A DNA stretch of 64,000 bases from Arthrobacter ipis (GCF_014694315.1 NZ_JAAOXD010000004.1:485377-549376); one strand, 5' to 3'. Counted from the first letter of the stretch, positions 1 to 8,722 are shown. Program-made: numbers and translations. The notes: generated from the sequence alone by a model not told the origin.

Positions 1-294
1 GCCGCCGACCAGCGTGACGTGGCCGGCCTGGCCGGCGGCCGGCTCGGCCGCCACCGGAATGCCGGCGGCGCGGCAGCGGTCCAGCAGCGGCTCCCAGCCG
101 GTCTGGCCGTCGTCGACCGCCGCGACGAGGAACGGGCGCTCGGGCAGGGGACCGTCGTGCCCGGCACCCTGCGGGGTGCTGAGGCGGGAGACGACCGCGC
201 CGGCTGCCTCATAGCGGCGGACAGCCTGGCGGGCTGCGAAATCCGAGCCGGTGACCAGGACATCGCGCCCGGTGAGATCAATGCTGAGCTGCAT
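1..294 (-). CDS. cobA: Uroporphyrinogen-III C-methyltransferase / siroheme synthase, 5' part only
   Basis: The frame is open from the ATG at 294 to the left edge (98 residues seen). The N-terminal part reads like the dehydrogenase-type segment of CysG proteins (start MQLSIDLTGRDVLVTGSDFA). The last visible residues VTLVGG match the beginning of the SUMT methyltransferase domain, which normally continues GxGPGD. SUMT makes precorrin-2 from uroporphyrinogen III, the first step to siroheme, which nitrite reductase needs. It starts 2 nt after the nirB stop on the same strand, so the two are very likely cotranscribed. The CysG-like N-terminus is short, so a full ferrochelatase/dehydrogenase activity cannot be claimed. 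The rest of the gene lies outside the window. Confidence 0.75.
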   Translation of the reverse strand, partial: MQLSIDLTGRDVLVTGSDFAARQAVRRYEAAGAVVSRLSTPQGAGHDGPLPERPFLVAAVDDGQTGWEPLLDRCRAAGIPVAAEPAAGQAGHVTLVGG

Positions 295-296
295 GC

Positions 297-2927
297 CTAT
301 ACCTCGTTTTCATCGCGGGGTCGCATGGGAATGGAAGCGCCGATCAGGACCTTCCCTTTTTCCTCGGCCGTTGCCGGGCGCATCTGGCCGCGCTCGTCCG
401 GGACGAAGGTGATGGAATCGTCCTTCTGGTCAGGGGCGTTGACGAAGGAGCGGAACCGGCGGAGGCGCTCGGGGTCCTTCAGGGTGTCTGCCCACTCGTC
501 GATGTAGGTGTCGACGTGCTTGGCCATGGCTGCCTCGAGGTCCTCGGCGATGCCCAGGGTGTCCTTGACCACCACGTCCTCGACGTGCTTGATGCCGCCG
601 TCGAGCTCTTCCTGCCAGCGTGCGGTGCGCTGCAGGCGGTCGGCGGTGCGGATGTAGTACATGAAGTAGCGGTCGATGTACTTGATCAGGGTTTCGTCGT
701 CGAGGTCCTTGGCCAGCAGCTGGGCGTGGGCCGGGGTGGCACCGCCGTTGCCGCCGACGTACAGGTTCCAGCCGTCCGCGGTGGCGATCACGCCGACGTC
801 CTTGCCGCGGGCCTCGGCGCATTCGCGGGCGCAGCCGGAGACGCCCATCTTGAGCTTGTGCGGGCTGCGGAGTCCGCGGTAGCGGAGCTCGAGCTGGATG
901 GCCATGGCCACCGAGTCCTGGACGCCGAAGCGGCACCAGGTGGATCCGACGCAGGACTTCACCGTGCGCAGGCTCTTGCCGTAGGCCTGGCCGGATTCGA
1001 AGCCGGCGTCAACCAGTTCCTTCCAGATTTCCGGGAGCTCCTCCAGCCGGGCGCCGAACATGTCGATGCGCTGGCCGCCGGTAATCTTGGTGTACAGGTT
1101 GTACTTTTCGGCGACGGCGGCGATGACGCCGAGCTTCTTCGGAGTGATCTCGCCGCCGGCGATGCGGGGGACCACCGAGTAAGTGCCGTCCTTCTGCATG
1201 TTGGCCAGGGCGCGGTCGTTGGTGTCCTGCAGGGTGCCGCGGCCGGCGTCCAGCACGTACGCGCTGTTCTGGCTGGCGAGGATGTTGCCGATGGTCGGCT
1301 TGCAGATGTCGCAGCCTGCACCGGTGCCGTACTTGGCCATGATCTCCTCGAAGGAGGTCAGTTCCAGGACGCGGATGGCGTCAAACAGTTCCTGGCGGGA
1401 CAGTTCGATGTGCTCGCAGAGGGCCTTGGAGACCTCGACGCCGGACTTGGTCAGCTCGGTTTCCAGCAGCTTCTTCAGCATGGGCACGCAGGAACCGCAC
1501 TGGGTGCCGGCGCGGGTGCAGCCCTTGAGCTCGCCGAGTTCCTGGACCGGGGCGTTGCCGTCGCAGGCGCCGCAGCCGTTGATGGCGTCGCGGATGGTTC
1601 CGGCGGTCACGTTGTTGCAGGAGCACAGGGTGGCGTCGTCCGGCAGTTCGGTTTCGGGGGCGTCGCCGCCGCCGGCAGCGCTGAGGAACGCTCCGGGCTC
1701 GGCGGGAAGTTCGCGGCCCAGGAGCGGACGCAGGCTCATGTACGGTGAGGCGTCACCCACGAAGATGCCGCCCAACAGGGTCTTGGCGTCATCCGTGGTG
1801 ACAATCTTCTGGTAGACGCCGCGGGCGGGGTCGGCGTAGACGATCTCGAGGGCGTGCTCGGTCTTGGCGAAGGCGTCGCCGAAGCTGGCCACATCCACGC
1901 CGGAGAGCTTCAGCTTGGTGGCGGTGTCGAAGCCGGGGAAGGTTGCATCCCCGCCGTGCAGGCGGTCCGCCACGATCTCGGCCATGGTGTTGGCCGGGGC
2001 AACGAGGCCCAGGCACATGCCGCCGAAGTTGGCTACTTCACCAATGGCCCAGATGCCCGGTACCTCAGTGGCGCAGTAGTCGTTGATGACCACACCGCCG
2101 CGCTGGCCCAGGCTGAACACCTGTTCCTCGCCCTCGGCGGCACGGAAGAGTTCGTCGCGGGGCCGGACGCCGATGGCGACGATCACCATGTCTGCATCAA
2201 TGGTGCGGCCGTCGGCCATGAGCACACCGGTGACCTGGCCTTCGCCGTCGGAAAGGACTTCCGACGGGAAGACGCCGCCGTGGACTTCAAAGCCCTTGGC
2301 CTTGATGAGGCGGCCCATTGCCTGGCCGGCTCCTTCATCGAGCTGCGTGGCCATTAGCCACTGCGAACCGTCGATGACGATCGGCGTGGCGCCCAGCTGC
2401 TCCGTGCCGGCGGCCGACTCGAGGCCGAGGAGACCGCCACCGATGGTGACCGCTTTGACCTTGCGGCCGAGCTTTTCCGTCAGTTCGGTGATGGCCTTGT
2501 TAATGGCCCAGACGTCTTCCAGCGTGCGGTACACGTGGGTGAGCTCGGCGCCCGGGATCGGCAGGCGCGCGGCATTCGAACCGGTGGCCACCACCAGTTC
2601 GTCGTATGCGAACGTGTTGCCGGCTGCGGTTTCCACCGTCTTGGCCTCGGCGTTGATCTTGACCACGCGCTCGCCGGTCTTCAGGTCCATGGAAGCGTGG
2701 TCCCACATGGCTGCCTCACCCATGGTGAGGTCGTAGTCCATATCGGTGAGGGCCTTGGAGAGCGCCACCCGGTCATAGGGGAGGTGGGCTTCCTCAGTGA
2801 GGACAGTGACATGCCAGCCTTCGAGGCCACGGGCATGCATGGCATCGGCAAAACGGTGGGCTGCAGGGCCGCCGCCGGCGACCACAATGCGGCGCGGAGT
2901 CGATGAGGTTGAGGTCTGTTCGGTCAC
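297..2927 (-). CDS. nirB: Assimilatory nitrite reductase [NAD(P)H], large subunit
   Basis: Reduces nitrite to ammonium in the cytoplasm with NAD(P)H. The 876-residue product has the full NirB domain order. An FAD-binding oxidoreductase comes first (VVAGGGPAAHRF near residue 15). Then come BFD-like [2Fe-2S] segments (CSCNN near 430, GCTRAGTQCGSC near 475) and a second Cys pair, GCDIC. The nitrite/sulfite reductase core has the siroheme-[4Fe-4S] ligands CVGSTWC (C-x5-C, near 660) and CAREC (C-x3-C, near 700). I chose the GTG at 2927 because GAAAGG sits 6 nt upstream and the family N-terminus aligns there. The frame is open 44 codons further to an ATG at 3059, but that extension looks unconserved. 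cobA follows 2 nt downstream, and nirD is divergent rather than downstream as in many bacteria. Confidence 0.95.
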   Translation of the reverse strand: MTEQTSTSSTPRRIVVAGGGPAAHRFADAMHARGLEGWHVTVLTEEAHLPYDRVALSKALTDMDYDLTMGEAAMWDHASMDLKTGERVVKINAEAKTVETAAGNTFAYDELVVATGSNAARLPIPGAELTHVYRTLEDVWAINKAITELTEKLGRKVKAVTIGGGLLGLESAAGTEQLGATPIVIDGSQWLMATQLDEGAGQAMGRLIKAKGFEVHGGVFPSEVLSDGEGQVTGVLMADGRTIDADMVIVAIGVRPRDELFRAAEGEEQVFSLGQRGGVVINDYCATEVPGIWAIGEVANFGGMCLGLVAPANTMAEIVADRLHGGDATFPGFDTATKLKLSGVDVASFGDAFAKTEHALEIVYADPARGVYQKIVTTDDAKTLLGGIFVGDASPYMSLRPLLGRELPAEPGAFLSAAGGGDAPETELPDDATLCSCNNVTAGTIRDAINGCGACDGNAPVQELGELKGCTRAGTQCGSCVPMLKKLLETELTKSGVEVSKALCEHIELSRQELFDAIRVLELTSFEEIMAKYGTGAGCDICKPTIGNILASQNSAYVLDAGRGTLQDTNDRALANMQKDGTYSVVPRIAGGEITPKKLGVIAAVAEKYNLYTKITGGQRIDMFGARLEELPEIWKELVDAGFESGQAYGKSLRTVKSCVGSTWCRFGVQDSVAMAIQLELRYRGLRSPHKLKMGVSGCARECAEARGKDVGVIATADGWNLYVGGNGGATPAHAQLLAKDLDDETLIKYIDRYFMYYIRTADRLQRTARWQEELDGGIKHVEDVVVKDTLGIAEDLEAAMAKHVDTYIDEWADTLKDPERLRRFRSFVNAPDQKDDSITFVPDERGQMRPATAEEKGKVLIGASIPMRPRDENEV

Positions 2928-3221
2928 TGTGGGCCTTTCGCTGGGCCGCAGACGGTGCTCTGCAGCTTGTGCATCCAGCCTAGGGAGGCGCAGTTTCGCT
3001 TCAGTTTCCCAATTGTTTCGTGAACTTAACTTCTGCATCACGGGATTGTTTCGAGCCATGTGAGGTGTCTTTTACGTTCTTGACACATTGACTGCACCCC
3101 GTCGAAACACCGTCACCCTAGCTTTGGTATACGGCCGCAGCGGCGGCAACAGCAGGCGCAAACACACGCCTCGCAGGACCGGCCCGCCGCCGGAAAGCAC
3201 GCAAAGGGAGAGGAGCCGGAC
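2928..3221. promoter_or_regulatory. nirB/nirD divergent intergenic region
   Basis: This 294-bp stretch separates the divergent nirB and nirD genes and must hold both promoters. On the + strand a consensus -35-like TTGACA lies at 3080-3085, but I see no well-spaced -10 hexamer for it. A clean GlnR box (GTnAC-n6-GaAAC) was looked for and not found. A good Shine-Dalgarno (GGGAGAGGAG) precedes nirD. Confidence 0.4.
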
Positions 3222-3587
3222 ATGACGGCAACACTGGAACTTGAGGATCTCGCCACCGGGTATGCAACAGGCTGGCACCGCGTCTGCGCGGTGGAGGACC
3301 TGGAATTGGCCTGGGGCGAAGCGGCACTCGTGGACGGCCGGCAGGTGGCCCTGTTCCGCACGGGCCCCGGTGAGGTTTTCGCCGTTGCGCAGGAGGACCC
3401 GGCCACCGGCGCCTTCGTTATGGCGCGCGGCATCCTCGGATCGCGCGGCATGCGCCCCACCATCGCCTCGCCGCTGCACAAGGAGGTCTACGACCTCGAG
3501 ACGGGCGAGTGCTTCGGCAACGGGGACCTGCGCCTGGCGACCTTCGGCACGCGCATCGTGGACGGCTTCATCGAGGTTGAGCTCTAA
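3222..3587 (+). CDS. nirD: Nitrite reductase [NAD(P)H] small subunit
   Basis: A 121-residue NirD, the Rieske-fold partner of NirB. Family features seen are WHRVCAVEDLELAWGEAALVDGRQVALFRT at the start of the fold (given here as a description of residues 18-47), ASPLHKEVYDLETGECFGNGD and the closing VDGFIEVEL. As usual for NirD it lacks the Cys/His ligands of true Rieske proteins, so it should not bind a cluster. ATG 3222 follows a strong GAGGAG. The gene is transcribed away from nirB, so the two subunits must be co-regulated from the shared intergenic region. Its stop codon lies in the loop of a hairpin terminator. Confidence 0.93.
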   Translation: MTATLELEDLATGYATGWHRVCAVEDLELAWGEAALVDGRQVALFRTGPGEVFAVAQEDPATGAFVMARGILGSRGMRPTIASPLHKEVYDLETGECFGNGDLRLATFGTRIVDGFIEVEL

Positions 3588-3598
3588 GGCTCAACCTC
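3573..3598 (+). terminator. Hairpin terminator overlapping the nirD stop
   Basis: A perfect 10-bp inverted repeat, GAGGTTGAGC and GCTCAACCTC, with a 6-nt loop TCTAAG that contains the nirD TAA. It lies between nirD and the convergent pgm gene. No clear U-tract follows. Confidence 0.6.
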
Positions 3599-3631
3599 CA
3601 GCGGCCCGCCATTTGAAGGGCACAAGGCAAG

Positions 3632-5401
3632 TTATAGACCCAGGGCCTCGCGCACGTCAGTGAGCACGTGGTCCAGCGCGGCCCTTGCCGCCAGCCGGGC
3701 CTCGGGCAGTTCAGCGGCTGAGCCGACGCTTTGGATGACCTCCAGGTAGCACTTGAGTTTCGGCTCCGTGCCGCTCGGCCGGATGATCACGCGGCTGAGG
3801 TCGCGGGTTACATAGAGCAGCCCGTCGGTCGGAGGCAGCTGTTCGCTGCCTTCGGCCAGATCCACGAATGACTCCACGGCCGACCCGCCAAACGATTCGG
3901 GCGGGTTGACGCGGAGCCGGTTCATCATTGCATCCAGCAGGCCGAGGTCACCCACGCGGATGCTCAGCTGGTCACTCGCGTGGAGCCCGTGCACCAGGTA
4001 CAGCTCGTCCAAGGTGTCGAAGATCGTCTTGCCCTCAGCCTTGGCTGCGGCCGCCAATTCCGCGATCAGCACCGCGGCGGACAGTCCGTCCTTGTCCCGG
4101 ACCAGGTCCGGCGCTACACAGTAACCCAGCGCCTCCTCATAGCCGTAGACGAGGCCCGGCACCCGGGAAATCCACTTGAACCCGGTCAGCGTTTCCTCAT
4201 GGGCATACCCGGCTGCGGCGGCGATGCGTGAAAGCAGCCGCGAGGAAACAACCGAATTGGCGAACACGCCGCCGCCCGCCTCCGCGCCGGCAGCGTCCGC
4301 TCCGGTTGCGTCCGCTCTGGAGGCGGCCAGGCGCGCCACGACGTGCGCTCCCAGCAGGGCGCCCACCTCATCGCCCCGCAGCATCCGCCACGCACCCGTG
4401 TCCGGGTCCTTCGCGGCCACGGCGGCACGGTCTGCGTCCGGGTCGTTGGCCAGAACGATGTCCGCGTCCGCCTGCATCGCCTCACCCAGGGCCAGATCCA
4501 GGGCGCCCGGTTCCTCAGGGTTGGGAAAACTGACGGTGGGGAAGTCCGGGTCCGGCTCCGCCTGTTCGCTGACCAGCGTTACGTCGGTGAATCCAGCTGC
4601 CCGGAGGACGGAGACAGCCGTCGCTCCACCAACGCCGTGCAACGGTGTCAGGACGATTTTCAGGTCCCGGGCCGGGAAGAGCCTGCGGTCGGCCAGCCCT
4701 GCCGTGGCGGCCCCGTAGTACTGGACGATCCCGTCGTCCAGGACCGTCCAGCCGTCCCGGGCCAGGGGGATGGAGGCGAGATCGCCAACCTTGCTGATTT
4801 CGATGGCGATCAGGGCGTCGTACGGCGCCACGATCTGTGCGCCCCGGCCGCTTTCCTCCACCGCATGCCGGCCGAGGTACACCTTGTAGCCGTTGTCCTG
4901 CGGAGGGTTGTGGCTGGCTGTGACCATCACGCCGCCGTCGCACTCCAGCGCCCGGACCGCATACGCCAGCACCGGCGTGGGCAGGGGAGCCGGCATCAGG
5001 AACGTCTCGATGCCCGCCGCAGTGAACACGGCCGCCGTCTCGGTCGCGAAAATGTCGGAGTTGTAGCGGGCGTCGTAGCCGACGACGGCGCGTGGACGTG
5101 CTCCGGGCGCAGCCTCCGCCACCGTCCGGACCAGGAAATTGGCGAAGCCCGCCGCTGCGCGGCGGACCACGACTCGGTTCATTCGGTTGGGTCCCGGGCC
5201 CAGGGCGGCACGCAGGCCGGCCGTTCCGAACTGCAGCGTTCCCCGGAAGCTGTCTTCAAGGTCCTGCCGGGCGGCGGGCGTGCCGGCCTCGGTGAGCTTC
5301 ACGAGCTCGGTCAGCGTTGCCGCGGTACGGGGATCCGGATCCTGGGCGGCCCAGGCACGGGCGTCGTTGAGCAGCTGCAGATCGGCTTCGGAAGGCGTCA
5401 T
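3632..5401 (-). CDS. Phosphoglucomutase / phosphomannomutase family phospho-sugar mutase
   Basis: A 589-residue alpha-D-phosphohexomutase that interconverts sugar-1- and sugar-6-phosphates. All four signatures are present: the phosphoserine loop TASHNPPQDNGYK, the metal loop NDPDADRA, the sugar-binding GDEVGAL segment and the phosphate-binding RPSGTEPKLK near the C-terminus. The length fits the PmmB/PgcA-type subgroup (550-600). An Ala/Gly-rich insert (RADATGADAAGAEAGGG) after GAHVVARLAAS looks like a low-complexity loop. The ATG at 5401 is chosen over the longer open frame (to 5662) because the family N-terminus starts there and a TAGTTT -10 element lies 7 nt upstream. It sits with a purine nucleoside phosphorylase and an LpdA homologue, an association also known around pmmB-deoD-lpdA in Mycobacterium tuberculosis. 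Confidence 0.9.
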   Translation of the reverse strand: MTPSEADLQLLNDARAWAAQDPDPRTAATLTELVKLTEAGTPAARQDLEDSFRGTLQFGTAGLRAALGPGPNRMNRVVVRRAAAGFANFLVRTVAEAAPGARPRAVVGYDARYNSDIFATETAAVFTAAGIETFLMPAPLPTPVLAYAVRALECDGGVMVTASHNPPQDNGYKVYLGRHAVEESGRGAQIVAPYDALIAIEISKVGDLASIPLARDGWTVLDDGIVQYYGAATAGLADRRLFPARDLKIVLTPLHGVGGATAVSVLRAAGFTDVTLVSEQAEPDPDFPTVSFPNPEEPGALDLALGEAMQADADIVLANDPDADRAAVAAKDPDTGAWRMLRGDEVGALLGAHVVARLAASRADATGADAAGAEAGGGVFANSVVSSRLLSRIAAAAGYAHEETLTGFKWISRVPGLVYGYEEALGYCVAPDLVRDKDGLSAAVLIAELAAAAKAEGKTIFDTLDELYLVHGLHASDQLSIRVGDLGLLDAMMNRLRVNPPESFGGSAVESFVDLAEGSEQLPPTDGLLYVTRDLSRVIIRPSGTEPKLKCYLEVIQSVGSAAELPEARLAARAALDHVLTDVREALGL

Positions 5402-5408
5402 GGCATCC

Positions 5409-5414
5409 AAACTA
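5409..5414 (-). promoter_or_regulatory. -10 element of the mutase gene (leaderless spacing)
   Basis: TAGTTT on the minus strand ends 7 nt before the ATG at 5401, so transcription should begin at or next to the start codon. No convincing -35 or Shine-Dalgarno is seen. Confidence 0.5.
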
Positions 5415-5496
5415 TCGTCAAAGTGCGGCGGAGCGGTGCCGGACGGGGCTGCTGGCCGGTCACAATTTCGCCGGTCCGTGGCGGCCGGAGCGATTC

Positions 5497-5531
5497 TTGA
5501 CAGGAGATTCTGGACACGTACTGTCTTGGTT
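5497..5531 (+). promoter_or_regulatory. Promoter of the Rrf2 gene with inverted repeat
   Basis: Consensus -35 TTGACA (5497-5502), a 16-nt spacer and -10 TACTGT (5519-5524). The predicted start is at the GTG at 5532, giving a leaderless mRNA. The half-sites GACAG (5499-5503) and CTGTC (5521-5525) form an inverted repeat spanning the promoter, a plausible autoregulatory operator. Confidence 0.65.
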
Positions 5532-6059
5532 GTGAAGTTGAACCAGGGGGTGGAGTGGGCCCTCCACTGCTGCGTCAACATGGCTTGGGCGCCAGCCGGG
5601 GAACCGATCAGCAGCGGCCGACTGGCCGAGCTGTATAAGCTGCCGCCGGCGTACCTGAACAAGCAGCTTCAGTGCCTGGTGCGGGCGGGCGTCCTGCAGT
5701 CCGTGTCCGGTCCCAGGGGAGGGTTCCAGCTGGCACGGCGGCCTGACCGGATCTCGGTGCTGGACGTAGTGCTGGCCATCGAAGGGCGGGACCTGGCGTT
5801 CCGCTGCGACGGCATCCTGGCCCACTGCCCAGGCGATGACGATGACGAGGACTACTTCCGCAGCTGCATCATTTCGCAGTCCATGCGGCAGGCCGAGCTG
5901 GCCTGGCGGACCGAACTCGCGCGGCAGACCGTGGCAGGCATGGCACAGTCCCTCGAACGTCGGTTCCCCGAGGCTCGGGCCAGTTCGCTCGCCCAACTCC
6001 TCGGCAACAACGACGCGGGGTCACTTAGCGCCCCTTCCGAAGGCCGCAACGGGCGCTAG
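5532..6059 (+). CDS. Rrf2-family transcriptional regulator
   Basis: A 175-residue winged-helix regulator. The N-terminus KLNQGVEWALHC and the wing region GVLQSVSGPRGGFQLARRPDRIS are typical of Rrf2 (IscR/NsrR/CymR) proteins, and the helix SGRLAELYKLPPAYLNKQLQ is the recognition helix. Three cysteines near residues 97-120 (FRCDG, AHCPG, FRSCI) sit in the zone where IscR/NsrR bind an Fe-S cluster. The spacing C-x6-C-x12-C differs from the classic patterns, so cluster binding is only possible, not shown. GTG 5532 is chosen because Rrf2 proteins begin M-K-L at this point and the promoter predicts a leaderless start here. The frame is open much further upstream without homology. The gene is divergent from the mutase gene. 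Its targets are unknown, and its own promoter carries a candidate operator. Confidence 0.88.
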   Translation: MKLNQGVEWALHCCVNMAWAPAGEPISSGRLAELYKLPPAYLNKQLQCLVRAGVLQSVSGPRGGFQLARRPDRISVLDVVLAIEGRDLAFRCDGILAHCPGDDDDEDYFRSCIISQSMRQAELAWRTELARQTVAGMAQSLERRFPEARASSLAQLLGNNDAGSLSAPSEGRNGR

Positions 6060-6190
6060 GTGTCCCCACCCGCCCCCTTTCCCTCGCAAGTCCGCACCGG
6101 CTCCCTACCCTCGCAAGCTCGGGCTGGTGCCCTCGCCCGGGCGGCTCCACGGCCAGGGAACCCGGCGGGCGCGGGCCCCCCGCGCAACGG

Positions 6191-7009
6191 TTAGAGCCGG
6201 CCGATAATCTCCGCCAGGAGCTTGGAGATGCGCGGCCCCGCAGCGTGTCCGGCTTCAAGCACTTCCTCATGGCTCAGCGGCGTCGGGCTGATGCCGGCCG
6301 CGAGGTTGGTGACCAGCGAGATGCCGAAGACCTCCATTCCGGCGTGCCGGGCAGCGATAGCCTCCAGCGCCGTCGACATGCCCACCAGCTCGGCTCCGAT
6401 CCGCTTGGCGTACTGCACCTCGGCAGGCGTCTCGTAGTGCGGGCCGGTGAACTGGGCGTAGACACCTTCGTTCAGGGACGGGTCCACCTCGCGGGCCAAA
6501 TCCCGGATCCGCGAGGAGTAGAGATCGGTCAGGTCCACGAAGGTGGCGCCCTCGAGCGGGGAGGCCGCGGTGAGGTTGATGTGATCTTTGATGAGCACGG
6601 GGGTGCCGGGTGCCCAGTCTTCGTTCAGCCCGCCGCAGCCGTTGGTGATCACCAGGGTCCGGCAGCCGGCGGCGGCTGCGGTGCGGACGCCGTGGGCAAC
6701 AGCGCGGACGCCCTTGCCCTCGTAGAAGTGGGTGCGGGCGCCCAGGACCAGTGCGCGCTTGCCTTCACGCGTCAGCACCGACCGAATGGTGCCCACGTGT
6801 CCCTCCACGGCGGGAGCCGAAAAGCCTGGGACCTCCGAAGCCGCCAGCGTCGCGGTGGTTTCGCCAATGAGGTCGGCGGCCTCGGCCCAGCCCGAGCCCA
6901 GGACCAAGGCGATGTCGTGCGTTGCGACGCCGGTCTCCGACGCGATGTAGTCCGCCGCCGTCCGCGCTGCCTCGAAGGGATCAGTGTCCGGGAATTCTGT
7001 TGTGCTCAC
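6191..7009 (-). CDS. Purine nucleoside phosphorylase
   Basis: Phosphorolysis of (deoxy)purine nucleosides in purine salvage. The 272-residue protein belongs to the trimeric (PNP/MTAP) family. Seen are VLGSGWAEAAD (phosphate loop), GARTHFYEG, the LVITNGCGGLN segment, FTGPHYETPAEVQ and GMSTALEAIAARHAGMEVFGISLVTNLAAG. The start is the GTG at 7009. A TAGCTT -10 element lies 7 nt before it, and the frame upstream (to 7078) is Arg/Cys-rich and unlike the family. The position beside the phosphomutase suits a pathway in which (deoxy)ribose-1-phosphate is further converted, but the mutase substrate is not established. Confidence 0.92.
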   Translation of the reverse strand: MSTTEFPDTDPFEAARTAADYIASETGVATHDIALVLGSGWAEAADLIGETTATLAASEVPGFSAPAVEGHVGTIRSVLTREGKRALVLGARTHFYEGKGVRAVAHGVRTAAAAGCRTLVITNGCGGLNEDWAPGTPVLIKDHINLTAASPLEGATFVDLTDLYSSRIRDLAREVDPSLNEGVYAQFTGPHYETPAEVQYAKRIGAELVGMSTALEAIAARHAGMEVFGISLVTNLAAGISPTPLSHEEVLEAGHAAGPRISKLLAEIIGRL

Positions 7010-7016
7010 CCGGTCC

Positions 7017-7022
7017 AAGCTA
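7017..7022 (-). promoter_or_regulatory. -10 element of the purine nucleoside phosphorylase gene
   Basis: TAGCTT on the minus strand, 7 nt before the GTG start at 7009. This is the leaderless arrangement. Confidence 0.5.
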
Positions 7023-7127
7023 CCGTGCCGGAGCTGGTGCGGGCAGCAGAAACGCCTCCCTTGCGGGCTGCCCGGCAAGCCCCGGAAGATTGGTGGTCCG
7101 GCGCCGGATGCAGGAGAATGACTTCTT

Positions 7128-8543
7128 GTGACTATGCATCCTGATTTCAGCGCCCCCCGAATCGCAATCCTCGGCGGAGGTCCGGGCGGCTACGAAGCCG
7201 CCATGGTGGCCGCCTCGCTGGGAGCCCAAGTCACCATCATCGAGCGGGCAGGCCTCGGAGGCTCCGCGGTGCTGACCGACGTCGTGCCGTCCAAGACGCT
7301 GATCGCGACGGCGGACCTGATGACCCGCGTCGGCGGTGCCGGGGAACTGGGAGTCAAGTTTGACGTCGACGGCGGGGACTTCGTTCCGGTCATGCGCGCG
7401 GATCTCAAGCACATTAACGACCGCCTGCTCGGCCTCGCCCGCCAGCAGTCCGTGGACATCCAGACCGGCCTGGAGCACCAGAACGTCCGCATCCTGAACG
7501 GCTCCGGCAAGCTGGTGGACAGCCACACCATCGAGGTCCTGACGGTCCACGGAACCGAAACCGTTGAGGCGGACGCCATCCTGCTGACCGTCGGGGCGCA
7601 CCCGCGGGAACTGCCCACGGCACGGCCGGACGGCGAACGGATCCTGAACTGGGCCCAGATCTACAACCTGGACGAGCTGCCGGAGGAACTGATCGTGGTT
7701 GGTTCCGGCGTGACCGGCGCCGAGTTCGCCTCCGCCTACAATGGCCTGGGCTCGAAGGTCACCCTGATCTCCAGCCGCGACCGCGTGCTTCCGGGTTCCG
7801 ACACGGACGCCGCCGAGGTGTTGGAAGAGGTTTTCGAACGCCGCGGCGTGAAGGTGCTGTCCCGTTCGCGGGCCGAGACGGTGGAACGGACCGACGACGG
7901 CGTGGTGGTCACCCTCGGGGACGGCTCCAAGGTCACGGGCAGCCACTGCCTGGTCTGCGTGGGCTCCATTCCCAACACGGCCGGCATCGGCCTGGAGGAA
8001 GCCGGCGTCGCACTGACCGAAAGCGGCCACATCAAGGTCGACGGCGTCTCCCGCACCACCGCCCCGAACATCTACGCCGCGGGCGACTGCACCGGCGTCC
8101 TGGCCCTCGCCTCCGTCGCGGCCATGCAGGGCCGGATCGCGATCGCGCACTTCCTGGGCGACCAGGTGACCCCCATCAAGCTGCACCAGGTGGCGTCCAA
8201 CATCTTCACCTCGCCCGAGATCGCGTCGGTGGGTGTGTCCGAGGCAGAGATCGAGTCCGGCAAGTACCAGGGCGACATCATCAAGCTGTCCCTGAAGAGC
8301 AACGCCCGCGCCAAGATGCGCAACGTCAAGGACGGCTTCGTCAAGATCTTCGCACGCAAGGGGTCCGGGACAGTGATCGGCGGCGTGGTAGTCGGCGCCA
8401 ACGCGTCCGAGCTGATCTTCGCCATCTCCATCGCGGTGAAGCAGAAACTGCACGTCGACGACGTCGCCAGCACCTTCACGGTGTACCCGTCGCTGAGCGG
8501 CTCCATCTCCGAGGCTGCACGCCGGCTGCACGTGCACATCTAA
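7128..8543 (+). CDS. NAD(P)H:quinone reductase, LpdA type (no redox disulfide)
   Basis: A 471-residue flavoprotein with the two-dinucleotide-binding-domain fold: FAD motif GGGPGGYEAAM, NAD(P) motif VVGSGVTGAEFAS and YAAGDCTGVLALASVAAMQG. It looks like dihydrolipoamide dehydrogenase, but the redox-active CxxxxC is absent: the segment reads GLGGSAVLTDVVPSKT. The C-terminal active-site HxHPT is replaced by FTVYPSLSGSISEAARRL. Both changes characterise M. tuberculosis LpdA (Rv3303c), a quinone reductase, and not a true Lpd. GTG 7128 is used; AGGAGA lies 11 nt upstream, and an in-frame ATG follows at 7134. It is divergent from the purine nucleoside phosphorylase gene. Confidence 0.88.
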   Translation: MTMHPDFSAPRIAILGGGPGGYEAAMVAASLGAQVTIIERAGLGGSAVLTDVVPSKTLIATADLMTRVGGAGELGVKFDVDGGDFVPVMRADLKHINDRLLGLARQQSVDIQTGLEHQNVRILNGSGKLVDSHTIEVLTVHGTETVEADAILLTVGAHPRELPTARPDGERILNWAQIYNLDELPEELIVVGSGVTGAEFASAYNGLGSKVTLISSRDRVLPGSDTDAAEVLEEVFERRGVKVLSRSRAETVERTDDGVVVTLGDGSKVTGSHCLVCVGSIPNTAGIGLEEAGVALTESGHIKVDGVSRTTAPNIYAAGDCTGVLALASVAAMQGRIAIAHFLGDQVTPIKLHQVASNIFTSPEIASVGVSEAEIESGKYQGDIIKLSLKSNARAKMRNVKDGFVKIFARKGSGTVIGGVVVGANASELIFAISIAVKQKLHVDDVASTFTVYPSLSGSISEAARRLHVHI

Positions 8544-8722
8544 GCGGCGCCGCACATCCTGTGAATGGCGGCTTGCTCCTAGTCGCCACCGGCAGAGCTG
8601 AGTAAAATTCAGACTGTCGATCCCCGGGGTGGCGGCACCGGGCCACGACAGACCGATCACGAGCGGTCAGCCAAGCGGAGAGTACTTCCGGACGGTCGGA
8701 CCGCGGAAGCCAGGAGCATGCC

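Noticed and set aside
516..1748. 410-codon open frame on the + strand opposite nirB
   Set aside because: Antisense shadow. The minus frame carries all NirB cofactor motifs.
2928..3059. 44-residue N-terminal extension of NirB
   Set aside because: Not family-like, and a good ribosome site lies before the GTG at 2927.
3080..3085. TTGACA as the nirD promoter -35
   Set aside because: No suitably spaced -10 hexamer follows, so only the hexamer itself is recorded.
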